Shown: positions 23,915 to 34,200 of the stretch, piece after piece | Layout of the letters: the number at the start of each line of letters is the position of its first letter | How positions within the stretch are numbered: the stretch's first letter is position 1 | DNA from: Ferrimonas lipolytica | GTDB lineage: Bacteria > Pseudomonadota > Gammaproteobacteria > Enterobacterales > Shewanellaceae | NCBI RefSeq assembly: GCF_012295575.1 | Contig: NZ_CP051180.1 | Coordinates: 1 to 64,000 of the forward strand | Reading direction: 5' to 3' | Length of the DNA stretch: 64,000 bases | Position numbers and translations under genes: made by a program | Notes under the pieces: generated by a model | Seen by the model: the letters and a program-made list of their open reading frames with translations, nothing else | Told to the model about the DNA's origin: nothing | Databases searched by the model: none

Positions 23915-24847
23915 TTAGCTTGCCGTAAACGGCTCAATATGGAGCTGTTGCTGTTTGGCACCTTGAAGGAAGGCTTGCCGAGCAAGTTGCTTGATGAGGC
24001 CCTTAGAGCCGGCGAAATAGAGTTGATGCTGTTGTAATTGGCTCCAACTCTCTTTTAATAGAGAGCTAAAATCAGCAGTTATCATGTCACTAGCGGTAAG
24101 ACGGTGAATGTTCAGGTTTTGGTGTTTTAGGGCTAAGTTTCTTAACTCTTGCTGGTAATAGAACTGATTGTTTTCGCAGATATGGATTAGGTTGATATCA
24201 CCTTTATGGCCGAACGCTAATGCTTTCTGGATTAGACCGATTAACGGTGCCAAACCGGTAAGGCTGCCAACCAACAATAGCGACTGTTCCGGTGAGCTGC
24301 TCTGGTATATGCAATCACCATTAGCACTGGAAACCTTCACTTTATCCCCTTGGTTAAGCTTTTGTGCTTGATGACAGAACAAGCCGCTAGGTCGACACTC
24401 AATATGGAGTTCAATATAGGCCTGCATAGGGGGAGAGCTAGCAATAGAAAAGCGTCTTTGGGTACCGTTAATACTAACGAGTAATGATTGTCCAGGTTGG
24501 AACGGGATTGGGCTGGTAAGCCGTAGTCGTAATACTTGAGCAGTTAACTGTTCAACATCGACCACTGTACTCTCATAGCGACAGGCGATATCAGGACGGC
24601 GAATGGTAATATCTGACTGAGGAAAGCAGCTGCATGCTAGAAAGTAACCATCCTCCTTTTGTTGTTGGGTTAGCCCCTGCTGAGCAGCCGGCAGAATATT
24701 TCCTGCGGTGCATTGCATTAGGCATGCTTGGCAGATCCCTGCGCGACAGCCGTAGGGGATCTCTATCCCTTGCTCTAATAAGGCAGTGAGTACGCTGTCA
24801 TTCTGGTGGACGTCAATTTTTCGTTGTTGATAGTTAACTTTGGCCAT
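23915..24847 (-). CDS. 2Fe-2S ferredoxin / FAD-NAD(P)H reductase fusion oxidoreductase
   Basis: The start is set at ATG 24847 (MAKVNYQQRKIDV), where the plant-type ferredoxin domain begins; a longer frame adds unlike sequence. The 310 residues contain a 2Fe-2S domain with CRAGICQAC (C-x4-C-x2-C, about residues 38-46) and a fourth Cys in FLACSC. An FAD-binding domain (RRFSIASSPP) and a nucleotide-binding domain (LLVGSLTGLAPLIGLI) follow. This is the layout of electron-transfer reductases of oxygenases and related systems. No oxygenase partner is adjacent, so the acceptor is unknown. folE2 lies upstream on the same strand but is separated by a terminator. Confidence 0.83.
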   Translation of the reverse strand: MAKVNYQQRKIDVHQNDSVLTALLEQGIEIPYGCRAGICQACLMQCTAGNILPAAQQGLTQQQKEDGYFLACSCFPQSDITIRRPDIACRYESTVVDVEQLTAQVLRLRLTSPIPFQPGQSLLVSINGTQRRFSIASSPPMQAYIELHIECRPSGLFCHQAQKLNQGDKVKVSSANGDCIYQSSSPEQSLLLVGSLTGLAPLIGLIQKALAFGHKGDINLIHICENNQFYYQQELRNLALKHQNLNIHRLTASDMITADFSSLLKESWSQLQQHQLYFAGSKGLIKQLARQAFLQGAKQQQLHIEPFTAS

Positions 24848-24912
24848 TGAGCTTACCAGTGCAAGGTATGTAAACCTATGGTGTGCCAGCAAGCGTACAA
24901 ATGCAATGTACG

Positions 24913-24937
24913 AAAAAGGGGCCAGTAGGCCCCCTTT
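24913..24937 (-). terminator. Terminator of folE2
   Basis: On the minus strand GGGGGCC-TACT-GGCCCC is followed by TTTTT, separating folE2 from the reductase gene. Confidence 0.85.
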
Positions 24938-24957
24938 AGAGTTACTCAACAGTGCCT

Positions 24958-25905
24958 TTAAACTGGTGAGTAGCCATTGGCGATGCCCTTGGTAGCAACG
25001 GCTACGGCATCGTGAGCGTGGAGACTTTCTAAATGGTTTACCTGTAGCCAGAAGTCGACTATTTGAGGCTGTTGCTCGAGTGCGTATTTCACTCGGCGTG
25101 CAGCGTCTTCAACAAACATTAAGTTCTGACCGTTAAGGCGGGCAAACTCTTGCTCATCTTCACGTTTTACTGTGGCTTGCACCGGGGTCTTAAGTGCATG
25201 TTCAACAGAAGCAACCGTACGAGCAATAGGGAGACTAACATCACTGCCGTCCAGCTTTACTTTAACCTGTGCAATTGAGCGCTGGCTGTGTGGTGTTGCT
25301 ACAACACCTTGAGTGCTGCCTAGCCATTGCTTAACTGTCTCTGCATTAACCTGCTCTTCACCGTGGAACTTATGCTCGAACGCTTCTTGGATTAGTTGTC
25401 GTGCTAATGCTGCTGAGCAAGGGCATGTTGAGGAGTAAGCAATATCAACCTGCATCTCAAGTGTCAGTTCGCCCTCTTCCATGCGACCAGTTAACACTAC
25501 AGGGTAGTTCCGCCAGCCTTGGTTATCGGAGATCAGCGCGTTACTACGCAGGTGGTAATCAAAGCTAAAACGAACGAATGCCTTATCTGACAGGTCGTCA
25601 TGGCTGCTGAGGAAATCATTCAACAACGTTTTAACTTGAGCTAAATCTAGACTGGATTCCAGCGATAGCTTATCCAGAGCCACGTATAAGCGTGACATGT
25701 GGATGCCCTTTGCATGGGCTTTAGGTAAGTTAACGTAAGCTTCCACCTTGGCGCTAACGTGGCGTGGTGCAGTCTGATCGGCAGAAACTAAAATCGGCAA
25801 TTCGATCTGGCTCATTCCTACCCAATCCAGCGTGCCGCTAATTTGGGCTTGGCTGCTGCTGGCCACATCTGGCATTGCAGTGGGTAGAGTAGGGTTTTCG
25901 GTCAT
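24958..25905 (-). CDS. folE2: GTP cyclohydrolase I type IB (FolE2)
   Basis: About 315 residues, starting at MTENPTLPT (25905; an ATG four codons earlier at 25917 is possible). The [12 protein letters not shown] segment contains the Cys used by type IB enzymes, and the C-terminal [13 protein letters not shown] motif is typical. The enzyme makes dihydroneopterin triphosphate for folate. FolE2 works with metals other than zinc and in many bacteria replaces FolE when zinc is scarce. No clear Zur box was seen upstream, but TCATGGGG occurs twice, 19 bp apart, at 25944 and 25963. Confidence 0.94.
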   Translation of the reverse strand: MTENPTLPTAMPDVASSSQAQISGTLDWVGMSQIELPILVSADQTAPRHVSAKVEAYVNLPKAHAKGIHMSRLYVALDKLSLESSLDLAQVKTLLNDFLSSHDDLSDKAFVRFSFDYHLRSNALISDNQGWRNYPVVLTGRMEEGELTLEMQVDIAYSSTCPCSAALARQLIQEAFEHKFHGEEQVNAETVKQWLGSTQGVVATPHSQRSIAQVKVKLDGSDVSLPIARTVASVEHALKTPVQATVKREDEQEFARLNGQNLMFVEDAARRVKYALEQQPQIVDFWLQVNHLESLHAHDAVAVATKGIANGYSPV

Positions 25906-26209
25906 TATCACTACCATGAAACTTTATTAGGACGGCAAGTATATCATGGGGTATCCCACGTCTCATGGGGAAAAATCGAACGAGACCATAGGAATTGTTG
26001 ACGATGTGATTAGAGTACTCCACGTTTAAGGCAGGTGTATTGTATCGAAATAGCAGTAATAGGGTAACCATTTACAATATATCGGCTGGCTAAAAACGTG
26101 CGCCATTGTTAATGTAGTTCCGTTCTTTAAGTAACACTTTCACCGCAACTAAAAAAATCGATAATGGTGAGGGTTGTGTCATCTATTTTATTTCTGCCTA
26201 GGAGGCTAC
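25906..26209. other. Divergent intergenic region between folE2 and hptA
   Basis: The 304-bp gap carries the direct repeat TCATGGGG (25944-25951 and 25963-25970) next to a possible -10 (TATACT on the minus strand), and an AT-rich segment before hptA. No gene is seen. Confidence 0.5.
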
Positions 26210-26572
26210 ATGGCTTTATCTCAGTATGAGCAACTCGATACGGTGATATTAGATCAGTACTGTGATGCTATTGGGGCTGAGTTATTGATGAAATCGGTCG
26301 TGATGTTTGAGGAAATGGGCCCACAATATATTGGTGCTGTTGCTACGGCGATTAACGCGGATAAAAAAGAGGCTATCATTTCGGAAGCCCATAAACTAAA
26401 AGGCGCCGCTGGTTCAATTGGATTAAAACGAATCCAACAACTGTCAGAGCGCATTCAGTGTGGTGACGAGCCGGAATGGGAGTCGCAATTTTCGGAATGG
26501 TTCGCTCAGATTAACCTGCACTACGATGCAGATGTATCACTATTGAAACAGTATTTAGCGGGTAAAAGTTAA
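26210..26572 (+). CDS. hptA: Stand-alone Hpt phosphotransfer protein, ArcB-Hpt-like (HptA)
   Basis: ATG 26210 has an ideal Shine-Dalgarno (TAGGAGG), so the TTG at 26174 is rejected. The 120 residues are a single Hpt domain with the phospho-accepting His in HKLKGAAGSIGL (about residue 63). The stretch after it (KRIQQLSERIQ, EWESQFSEWF) closely resembles the C-terminal Hpt domain of ArcB. In Shewanella, which lacks a full ArcB, HptA relays phosphate from the kinase ArcS to ArcA. Here the gene converges directly on arcA and shares its terminator, supporting that role. No kinase is adjacent. Confidence 0.85.
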   Translation: MALSQYEQLDTVILDQYCDAIGAELLMKSVVMFEEMGPQYIGAVATAINADKKEAIISEAHKLKGAAGSIGLKRIQQLSERIQCGDEPEWESQFSEWFAQINLHYDADVSLLKQYLAGKS

Positions 26573-26582
26573 CTACAGTGAT

Positions 26583-26613
26583 AAAAAAAGACCGCCATTT
26601 GGCGGTCTTTTTT
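26583..26613. terminator. Bidirectional terminator between hptA and arcA
   Basis: AAAAAAAGACCGCC and GGCGGTCTTTTTT pair around ATTT with A/T runs on both sides. Confidence 0.93.
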
Positions 26614-26625
26614 ATTGGCTTTTAC

Positions 26626-27345
26626 TTAGTCGTTACCAAGTTCGCCACAGAAACGATAGCCTTCGCCGTGGATGGTGGCGATGATCTCTGGAGTCTCTGA
26701 GTTGCTCTCGAAGTGCTTACGGATGCGACGAATGGTTACGTCAACAGTACGGTCATGCGGCTTCAATTCTCGGCCAGTCATCTTCATTAGCAGATCGCCT
26801 CGAGACAAAATTTTGCCTGGGTTTTCAACAAAGTGAAGCAGTGCACGGAATTCTGAACGCGGCAACTTGAACGGTTCGCCCATTGGGCTGATCAAAGAGC
26901 GGCTGTTAATCTCAAGAGTCCATTGGTTGAAGTGGTAGAACTCAACCTGTGGACGATCTTCAGTTTGACGTGAAGCGTTTACAATGCGGTTTAGCAGGTT
27001 ACGAGCACGAATAGTCAGTTCACGGGGATTGAACGGCTTTGTGATGTAATCGTCTGCACCGATCTCAAGACCAAGGATCTTATCAACTTCGTTGTCACGA
27101 CCAGTTAAGAAGATCAGAGCGATGTCGTCTTTTTCACGAAGTTCACGAGCCAACAACAGGCCATTTTTACCTGGCAGGTTGATGTCCATGATTACCAAAC
27201 TGATTTTGGTGCTCTTAAGAGCGTTATGCATCTCTTCACCGTCAACTGCAACGGTAACGTTGTAGCCTTCGGCTTCGAAAATGCTCTTAAGAGTGTTGCT
27301 TGTTACTGCTTCGTCTTCGACGATAAGGATGTGCGGATTTTGCAT
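26626..27345 (-). CDS. arcA: Aerobic respiration response regulator ArcA
   Basis: The 239 residues comprise an OmpR-family receiver domain (acidic pair in VEDE, acceptor Asp54 in [12 protein letters not shown], Lys in ITKPF) and a winged-helix DNA-binding domain ([31 protein letters not shown]). The sequence is close to E. coli ArcA throughout. ArcA with its phosphorelay adjusts respiratory and central-metabolism genes to oxygen and redox state. Its partner here is likely the Hpt protein encoded convergently. The upstream region contains a repeated TATTGTTAAC that could be a self-binding site. Confidence 0.96.
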   Translation of the reverse strand: MQNPHILIVEDEAVTSNTLKSIFEAEGYNVTVAVDGEEMHNALKSTKISLVIMDINLPGKNGLLLARELREKDDIALIFLTGRDNEVDKILGLEIGADDYITKPFNPRELTIRARNLLNRIVNASRQTEDRPQVEFYHFNQWTLEINSRSLISPMGEPFKLPRSEFRALLHFVENPGKILSRGDLLMKMTGRELKPHDRTVDVTIRRIRKHFESNSETPEIIATIHGEGYRFCGELGND

Positions 27346-27898
27346 TTGGGCTACCTAAAAAGCACGAGTCAATACAGATCTACGACGCAACACTTATGAG
27401 TGGCATCGTTAAGCATAGGCAAAGTCCGTTTCTATGCCACAATTAGCGCTAACTACTGTCCTTGAAGCACAGCTTCATCACAGTGACAGGTTGCGGCTCC
27501 TGTGCTGCGTTATATAAATAAAATACCTAAAAAAGTGTTTAATAGTTGTACTTATTGTTAACAAATGGCTCATATTGTTAACTGGATCACAAGTGGAAAT
27601 AGATTCCATTCGGATTAGCTTTTTCTTTAGCTTGAGTACAACGTCACAACATTATTAGCTTGAGCGCTATTATCGCTAAATTTTAACAAGACTGTTTGTA
27701 ACTAAGTCACAATTTGTCATTGATGATGGATAAATTTGTGACCAAACTCCTTGTTCAGGATTGGTTCAGTTAGATAAAAACTATAAATTTTAATATTTTA
27801 AATATACGTATCGTTAATGATTTGTGTTGGTTTTTGTCACCCTACTTGACTCCTATCCCCTAACTACGGTGTAGTGTAGACGCATTAAGTTGCACATA
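27346..27898. other. Long intergenic region between arcA and the lysC leader
   Basis: The 553 bp carry the arcA promoter region (reading left) and the lysC promoter (reading right; TTGACT at 27846 with a poor -10 near 27872). TATTGTTAAC is repeated exactly at 27553-27562 and 27573-27582. The rest is AT-rich with no credible gene. Confidence 0.55.
27553..27582. promoter_or_regulatory. Direct repeat TATTGTTAAC x2, possible ArcA site
   Basis: Two identical 10-mers start 20 bp apart, about 210 bp upstream of arcA. GTTAA direct repeats are the core of ArcA boxes, although the usual period is 11 bp. Confidence 0.4.
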
Positions 27899-28065
27899 CA
27901 GAAGAGGTGCGGTGTCTAGGTATATTCAGTGAAGGCGTAATTCCTTATGAACTGAGTAGAGGGAGAGCATTGCCGAGACTGAACTTGGGTTACGCCAAGC
28001 TACGTCGGCCACTGGGGCTGAATCCTCAGGGCTGTCACCATTAGGGATTAGGTGGAGAGCTTCTG
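27899..28065 (+). ncRNA. Lysine riboswitch (L box) of lysC
   Basis: The conserved lysine-riboswitch elements occur in order: P1 5' strand CAGAAG with GAGGTGCGG, the AGTAGAGGGAGAGC and GCCGA core segments, GTCGGCCACTGGGGCTGA, CTCAGGGCTGTCACC, and the closing GGAGAGCTTCTG that pairs back to P1. It sits 74 bp before lysC, an aspartokinase expected to be lysine-controlled. Lysine binding should lower lysC expression. Confidence 0.93.
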
Positions 28066-28115
28066 GAAAATCATATTGAGTAACCTCTACGGTTCTTCAA
28101 TACGTGCACCAGACT

Positions 28116-28137
28116 CTTCGAACGACAAGGTTCGAAG
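28116..28137 (+). promoter_or_regulatory. Hairpin holding the lysC ribosome-binding site
   Basis: CTTCGAAC and GTTCGAAG form a perfect 8-bp stem with loop GACAAG, ending 1 nt before the ATG. The likely Shine-Dalgarno AAGG (28127-28130) lies in the loop, suggesting that the upstream riboswitch acts on translation. Confidence 0.65.
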
Positions 28138-28138
28138 C

Positions 28139-29509
28139 ATGAGACAAACCGATTTTTCATATACCGTCGCAAAGTTTGGCGGTACTTCAGTGGCCGACTA
28201 TCAGGCGATGCAGCGTTGCGCTGATATTGTATTGGCCGATCCAGCGGTACGACTGGTCGTAGTGAGTGCCTCCAGCGGTGTTACCAATCTTCTCGTTGAG
28301 CTTGCTAAAGGGCAATTAACTGAAGCTGAACGCCTCGACCATCTAGCGCAGATCGCGCGTATTCAATACCAAATCCTAGATCAACTACAACGACCGGCAC
28401 AGCTCGCTGCCGATATCGATGATCTGTTGGTGCAAATGGATAAGCTCAGTAAACAGCGTTTAGGTGGCTTAGCTAATGGTGCCATTAGCGACGCCTTGTT
28501 GGCACTCGGTGAGTGTTGTTCTTCCGCACTATTTGCCGAACTGTTGCGGCAACGAAACGAGCAATCGCTCTGTTTCGATGCACGACGAGTAATGCGTACC
28601 GACAATCATTTTGGGAAAGCAGAACCAGATTTAACTGCGCTGAAGCAACTGCTAGAGCAGCATCTCCAACCGTTGTTACAGGCCAACCGAGTGGTAACGC
28701 AAGGCTTTATTGGTGCTGATAGTGAAGGCAATACTACTACCTTAGGGCGCGGCGGTTCTGACTTCTCCGCCGCATTAATGGCAGAGGCTCTGCAGGCAGA
28801 GGTGTTGGCAGTTTGGACTGATGTGGATGGGATCTACAGTTGTGACCCTCGTTTGGTTACCACAGCTCGACCAATACCGGAACTGAGCTTTGACGAAGCG
28901 GCAGAGATGGCGACCTTCGGAGCTAAGGTTCTGCACCCTGCGACCATTCTTCCTGCTGTGCGTTGTGGTAGTGCGGTTTTCGTCGGCAAAAGTCGTGCAC
29001 CGGAGCAGGGCGGTACTTGGATCCGTAAAGAAGTAGCCACTTCACCAGGGTTTCGAGCGTTAAGTCTTCGTAAGCAACAAACGCTACTTACGGTTCATAG
29101 CTTGAACATGCTCCACGCCCGCGGCTTCTTGGCCGAGCTGTTCGCTATCTTGGCAAAACATCGGATCTCGGTGGATCTGATCACCACCTCTGAGGTGTCG
29201 GTTGCCTTGACCATCGACGACACCGGCTCCAGTGGGAGCGGAGCGTCGCTTATTACCCCTGAGTTAAAGCAAGAACTGGCAACCATGTGCCGTGTAGAAG
29301 TGACAGAGCAGCTTGCCTTGGTTGCGGTCATTGGCAACCAGTTAGCTACAACTGCGGGCATTGCCAAACAGGTGTTTGAGGTGCTTGAACCCTTTAACGT
29401 CCGCATGATTTGCCAGGGGGCGAGTCCGCACAATCTGTGTTTCTTGGTCGATGCTCAAGAAGCCGAGCCCGTGGTGCAGCAACTGCATCGAACCCTATTG
29501 GATGATTAA
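28139..29509 (+). CDS. lysC: Aspartokinase, lysine-regulated type (LysC)
   Basis: ATG 28139 (MRQTDFSYTVAKFGGTSV) is chosen because the upstream frame lies within the riboswitch. The 456 residues show the kinase signature KFGGTSVAD, the catalytic GRGGSDFSAAL segment, WTDVDGIYSCDP, and C-terminal ACT domains (LLTVHSLNMLHARGFLAE) for feedback control. The enzyme phosphorylates aspartate, the first step to lysine, threonine and methionine. The riboswitch and the class III-like length point to the lysine-sensitive isozyme. The gene converges on asnC with a 4-bp overlap of stop codons. Confidence 0.95.
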   Translation: MRQTDFSYTVAKFGGTSVADYQAMQRCADIVLADPAVRLVVVSASSGVTNLLVELAKGQLTEAERLDHLAQIARIQYQILDQLQRPAQLAADIDDLLVQMDKLSKQRLGGLANGAISDALLALGECCSSALFAELLRQRNEQSLCFDARRVMRTDNHFGKAEPDLTALKQLLEQHLQPLLQANRVVTQGFIGADSEGNTTTLGRGGSDFSAALMAEALQAEVLAVWTDVDGIYSCDPRLVTTARPIPELSFDEAAEMATFGAKVLHPATILPAVRCGSAVFVGKSRAPEQGGTWIRKEVATSPGFRALSLRKQQTLLTVHSLNMLHARGFLAELFAILAKHRISVDLITTSEVSVALTIDDTGSSGSGASLITPELKQELATMCRVEVTEQLALVAVIGNQLATTAGIAKQVFEVLEPFNVRMICQGASPHNLCFLVDAQEAEPVVQQLHRTLLDD

Positions 29510-29994
29510 GGCGTTATCTGTCGGCTGATTGGTTGGCTTAGCGATAGTAGGGTTTCGGTTGATTGGATCTGAGTGATTGCTTGGATTTGATCAACCAACA
29601 GCCGATGTAACGCGTCGATATTACGACAACGTATTTTAATGAAAATACTGTAATGGCCAGTGGTGTAATATGCTTCGGTTACCTCTGCTAGTGCCTCTAG
29701 TTTCGCCAGTACTGCAGGATAATCTCCCGCTGCTTTTAGATTGATTCCGATAAAACAACAAACTTGATAACCAAGTGCCTTAGGGTCGAGGAGTACCTGA
29801 GTGCCATTGATGATACCGGTTTGCTTCATCTTCTCCACGCGCACGTGGATAGTCGCAGCACTGACGCCAAAACGTTTGGCCAATTCGGCGTAGGGGACAC
29901 GTGCATTATGCTGCAATGCCACTAATACCTGTTTATCCAAATTGTCGATTCGTTGGAAGTCGTGCTCATTTTCAACTGCATTTTGATGATTCAT
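29506..29994 (-). CDS. asnC: Transcriptional regulator AsnC
   Basis: The 162 residues are an Lrp/AsnC-family protein: an N-terminal helix-turn-helix (YAELAKRFGVSAATIHVRVEKMKQTGII, given here in pieces of the family pattern) and a C-terminal RAM/ACT domain (EVTEAYYTTGHYSIFIK, STETLLSLSQPI) nearly identical to E. coli AsnC in key stretches. AsnC activates asnA when asparagine is scarce. It is divergent from asnA across 126 bp, exactly the E. coli arrangement. A basic tail of about 18 residues precedes the family start. Confidence 0.93.
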   Translation of the reverse strand: MNHQNAVENEHDFQRIDNLDKQVLVALQHNARVPYAELAKRFGVSAATIHVRVEKMKQTGIINGTQVLLDPKALGYQVCCFIGINLKAAGDYPAVLAKLEALAEVTEAYYTTGHYSIFIKIRCRNIDALHRLLVDQIQAITQIQSTETLLSLSQPISRQITP

Positions 29995-30120
29995 CGAAAT
30001 TTACTCCACTTTACGTTTGAAACTTAATTGTACAAGCTTATTTGTTTTAGAATCTATTGATGAAGTGCGCTTTTGGGTTAAGGATATGTCCTAGATGACC
30101 GCATTTATTAAGAGATCGCT

Positions 30121-31098
30121 ATGAAACAGTCTTACATCCAAAGCCAACGTCAAATTCAGTTTGCTCGTCAATTTTTCAGTCAACAACTTTCACAGCAACT
30201 GGGCTTAATCGAAGTACAGGCACCGTTGTTGTGTGAAGTAGGCAGTGGTGTTCAAGATGGCTTAGCTGGTCATGAAAATGCAGTGGCAGTTGCAGTTAAG
30301 TCGATTCCTCAAAAGCGTTACGAGGTAGTGCACTCGTTGGCTAAGTGGAAGCGCTCGACTCTGGCTCGCTATCAATTTGGCCAGGGAGAAGGGATTGTGG
30401 CGCACATGAAAGCGCTGCGGCCAGATGAAGAGACCATTGGCGCCAAGCATTCGGTGTTGGTTGATCAGTGGGATTGGGAACAAGTGATGTCCGCTGACGG
30501 TCGTAAAATTGAAGAGTTGGTGGCGCGGGTAAAGAGCATTTGGGCTGGAATCAAGGCCACTGAAGCAGCATTGGCTGCTGAGTTTGCCATCCCAGAATCA
30601 CTACCGGCACAGATTCACTTTATCCATGCTGAAACATTGCGAGATCAATACCCACAACTAAGCGCTAAGCAGCGAGAGAGCGAAGTTTGTCGTCACTATG
30701 GTGCAGTATTTATTATGGGGATCGGTGGTTCGTTAGCAGACGGTGAGATCCATGATGTACGAGCGCCAGATTATGATGACTGGAGCACTGAAACAGAGCA
30801 AGGTGCCGGTTTGAACGGTGATCTCCTAGTGTGGCACCCACTGCTTGAAGAAGCATTTGAGTTGTCCTCAATGGGGATCCGTGTTGATGCGGAGGCTTTG
30901 CGTCGCCAATTGCTGCTGGCTGGCCGGGAGCAAGATGAGCAATTGCCATGGCACCAATCGTTATTAGCTGGGCAGCTACCACAAACCATCGGTGGTGGCA
31001 TTGGCCAATCACGCTTGTTGATGCTGCTATTGGGCAAAAGCCATATTGGTGAAGTGCAATGTGGTGTGTGGCAAGACAGCTGTGCAGCACGGTTGTAA
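30121..31098 (+). CDS. asnA: Aspartate-ammonia ligase (AsnA)
   Basis: The 325 residues match the AsnA length (about 330) and carry its typical stretches: [42 protein letters not shown] and the C-terminal [17 protein letters not shown]-site motif of class II tRNA-synthetase-like folds. It forms asparagine from aspartate and ammonia with ATP. The start ATG 30121 follows the divergent region shared with asnC. A terminator follows at 31151. Confidence 0.96.
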   Translation: MKQSYIQSQRQIQFARQFFSQQLSQQLGLIEVQAPLLCEVGSGVQDGLAGHENAVAVAVKSIPQKRYEVVHSLAKWKRSTLARYQFGQGEGIVAHMKALRPDEETIGAKHSVLVDQWDWEQVMSADGRKIEELVARVKSIWAGIKATEAALAAEFAIPESLPAQIHFIHAETLRDQYPQLSAKQRESEVCRHYGAVFIMGIGGSLADGEIHDVRAPDYDDWSTETEQGAGLNGDLLVWHPLLEEAFELSSMGIRVDAEALRRQLLLAGREQDEQLPWHQSLLAGQLPQTIGGGIGQSRLLMLLLGKSHIGEVQCGVWQDSCAARL

Positions 31099-31150
31099 TC
31101 TGCATTGGCCAATAACTACCAAAGTGGAATGAACGGTTAAGTGCCGTGAC

Positions 31151-31178
31151 AAAAAACGCCAGCAATTGCTGGCGTTTC
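31151..31178. terminator. Bidirectional terminator between asnA and the subtilase gene
   Basis: AAACGCCAGCAATTGCTGGCGTTT is a continuous inverted repeat with A/T ends, between the two convergent genes. Confidence 0.85.
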
Positions 31179-31208
31179 TAAATATTAACTGCAGCCTAAC
31201 AATGTCGA

Positions 31209-34200
31209 TTAAGCACGGCGACGGCGAGCTAATAGTGGCAATAGCAACAGTGATAACCAGCCAAGGCTTCCGCTTGAGGAACCGCTCTTCTCTGTTACCT
31301 CTACCATAACGGTGACACTGTTTGAGTCGACCGTGCCGTCATTGGCTACGGCTGCGAAGGTTAGAGTAGTTGGTTCAGAAACAATTGGCGCAGTGAAGGT
31401 TAGGGTGTTGTTGCTAACGCTAAAGTTAACGTCTGGTCCGCCAGTTTGGGTAACGTTCCAAGTTAGTGCATCGCCATCAATATCGACCGCCTCAAGTGCG
31501 ATAGATACGGCGGTGTTTTCGGTAAACGATGCTGAAGTAGCTGAAGCGCTTACTGAGGCAACCGGCGCATCGTTAACGTTAGCCACGGTGATGTTGACGC
31601 TGGCACTACCAATGACCATTCCGTCAGCATCGGTCGCTTCATATTCGAAGTTGTCCATGCCAAAGAAATCCGCCATTGGGGTATAGGTTGCCGTGAGATC
31701 GTCGTTAATCTCAACGGTGCCATTTGCTGCTGCCATAGTTACTGCGATAGCCGTAGGAGCTGGACCTGAGACATCGAGCAATTGAATTGATTCAAGGCTT
31801 TGTCCATCGTGACTCGCACTTGCTGTCAACGGGATAGTAACCACGGCAGTATCATTGCCCACTAAGTCAAAGGTCGCCACGGTGTCTTCGGTCGCCTCGA
31901 CCATATCGTCGGCAGCAACATCAAGCACATTACTGCTAATCTCAGCATTCAAAGCGACCATGCCACCTGCGAGGTTAGCGATCTGTACGTAGCTGTCGGT
32001 AACCGGAGCATCGCCACTGCCGTTGTAATAGACGCTGGTTCCTAGGTCACCACCGCTGTTTTCTACCCCCACAGTTAACGCGCTAGGCAACTCGCCAAGC
32101 TCTACATAGTTAAACCAGTTGTCACCAATGGCATCGCCATAACCGATGAATGCTTGGAAGGTGTAGCGGTTATCGCTGGTGTCACTCCAAACGGCAACGT
32201 TATTCCATTCCACTACGACGTAAGAGCCTAAGCCATAGATGTGAACCGTACCATCACCGGTATCGCCTTCGCTGCCGTCATCCAGATCGAAGTCTGTCCA
32301 AAACGGTGCAATAACGTTATTTGGGGCGACGTCACTTGGCAGCATCTGATTGGCGTACGTACCGCTGGTGTCCTGAAAGGAACCCGGGATGATCAGGCCA
32401 TTATCGGAAATGGTAATGGCACTGTATATTTCACCATTATACTCAATCTCTGGCAGGTCAAAGCTAGCGCTGAACTCATCACAACCACTGTTACAGGCAA
32501 TTTGGTTATCGGCAGAGGCGAAGCTTCCTACCCCAGAAGTGCCTATAAACGTTGCAGTAAGTACGGCGTTATCTAAAGTGCCTTCCCAGCTTAGATAACC
32601 CTCCTCTTCATTGATCTCTTGGCCGCTTGCGCTGGCATTTGATGCAGTAATAACGCCAGAGCCTGCCACCATAGTGATATCTTCAGGAGTACTCATGCGG
32701 ATAGCAACGGTATTAGCGAAGTTCTTGTTATTAAACACCGCAGTTACCATCGCGGTTTCACCGTAAGCCACCGAATTGGTGTCACTGCTAAATGACAGGG
32801 TGTTGGCATCACTCGAAGATTCTGGGAACACCGCGATAGGGAGATGGGCGTTACTATCGCCGCTGAAATCAACTTGGCCAAATACCCAACCGTCTTTGTT
32901 GCTAAAAGTGGTGTCTAGTGACACGGTAAAACTGGCGGACTCATCGGCTGCAAGCGCCAACATTGCTGGAGAGACCATTACATCAGTACCTTCAACGGAG
33001 GCGCTCAGATCCCAGCTGGCTTCGCTGTCACCACGGTTAGTTACCGTAGCGGTGAATGAACAATCAGTAATACAGGATGCGTTAGCGAAGCTGGCTTTAT
33101 CAAAGGTCAGTACCGCGTTGGTAGCAGCTTCCAGATCGAGGCGACCGGCACCAATATCAAATGGATCGGCTTGTGTTTCGGCGTCCTCTTTGGTTAACCC
33201 CATATTGGTTGCGCTTGAGGTTAATGCGGTTTTAATCTCGATCGCAGACCACTCTGGGTGCATTGAGCGCATCAAAGCGGCAGCGCCAGCAACATGTGGA
33301 CTAGCCATTGAGGTGCCAGACAACACGGCGTAGTTGTTGCCCTCATTGCCAATCTCATCCGGTGACATGGCCGATAATATGCTGCTCCCAGGGGCAGCAA
33401 TATCCGGCTTGAGAATATTTGGATTGCCGTTAGGGCCACGGGAGCTACTTGAAGCGGTATTGTCAGCAAATTCGTTATCGACGATGCGAGTTGTGGTTGC
33501 GCCAATAGTCGCCATAACCATCTCATTATCGAGTTGAGCCAACGCATCTTCGCCGTTCTTCTGACTAATCATCACTGCTGGAATGGCAGTCTCGTCAAGC
33601 GCCATGGTGATGGGTTGGCCGGCGCGGTTGTTGTAAACCACCACTGCGGTTGCTCCTGCTGCGGCAGCGTTATCCACCTTAGCTTGGAAGGTACAACTGC
33701 CTCGACTGATCATTGCAATGCTGCCGTCGAAGCTTGCGGCGGCGAACTCATTACAGCCTTCAAAGTTAACCGCGTCGACCGCCACCGCACTAATGACTGG
33801 CCCCATCAAATCTTGCTCAAGCTGAGCTGTGCCAGCACCTTCAATCGCCAAAATACCGGTTAAAGAACCAATGGCCAATTCGTTGGCAAAGAAACGTCCA
33901 TGCGTGGTGTTGGCAACGGTAATTCCTGACTCGATGCAGCCGGGACAGCCAATGGTTTGCGCACCAGAACCGTCGTTACCGGCGGCGCTTACGACAACGA
34001 CACCAGCGGCTTCTGCCGCTTCAAAGGCTTGTTGATAGGGCGAGGTTGCTGGATCTGCACCAGCTCCACCACCCCAAGAGTTATTGATTACGTCGGCACC
34101 ATCACTGACCGCATACTCTAATGCTTCCAGTAACATCGCATTGGAACCAGAGGCACGGGTAGGATCTGAAGCGGTCGCAAAGAGTGCCTTGTAAGACATC

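Noticed and set aside
32776-33333. 185-codon plus-strand frame antisense to the subtilase gene
   Set aside because: The opposite strand has an intact protease domain, and this frame lacks a ribosome site and any recognisable motif.
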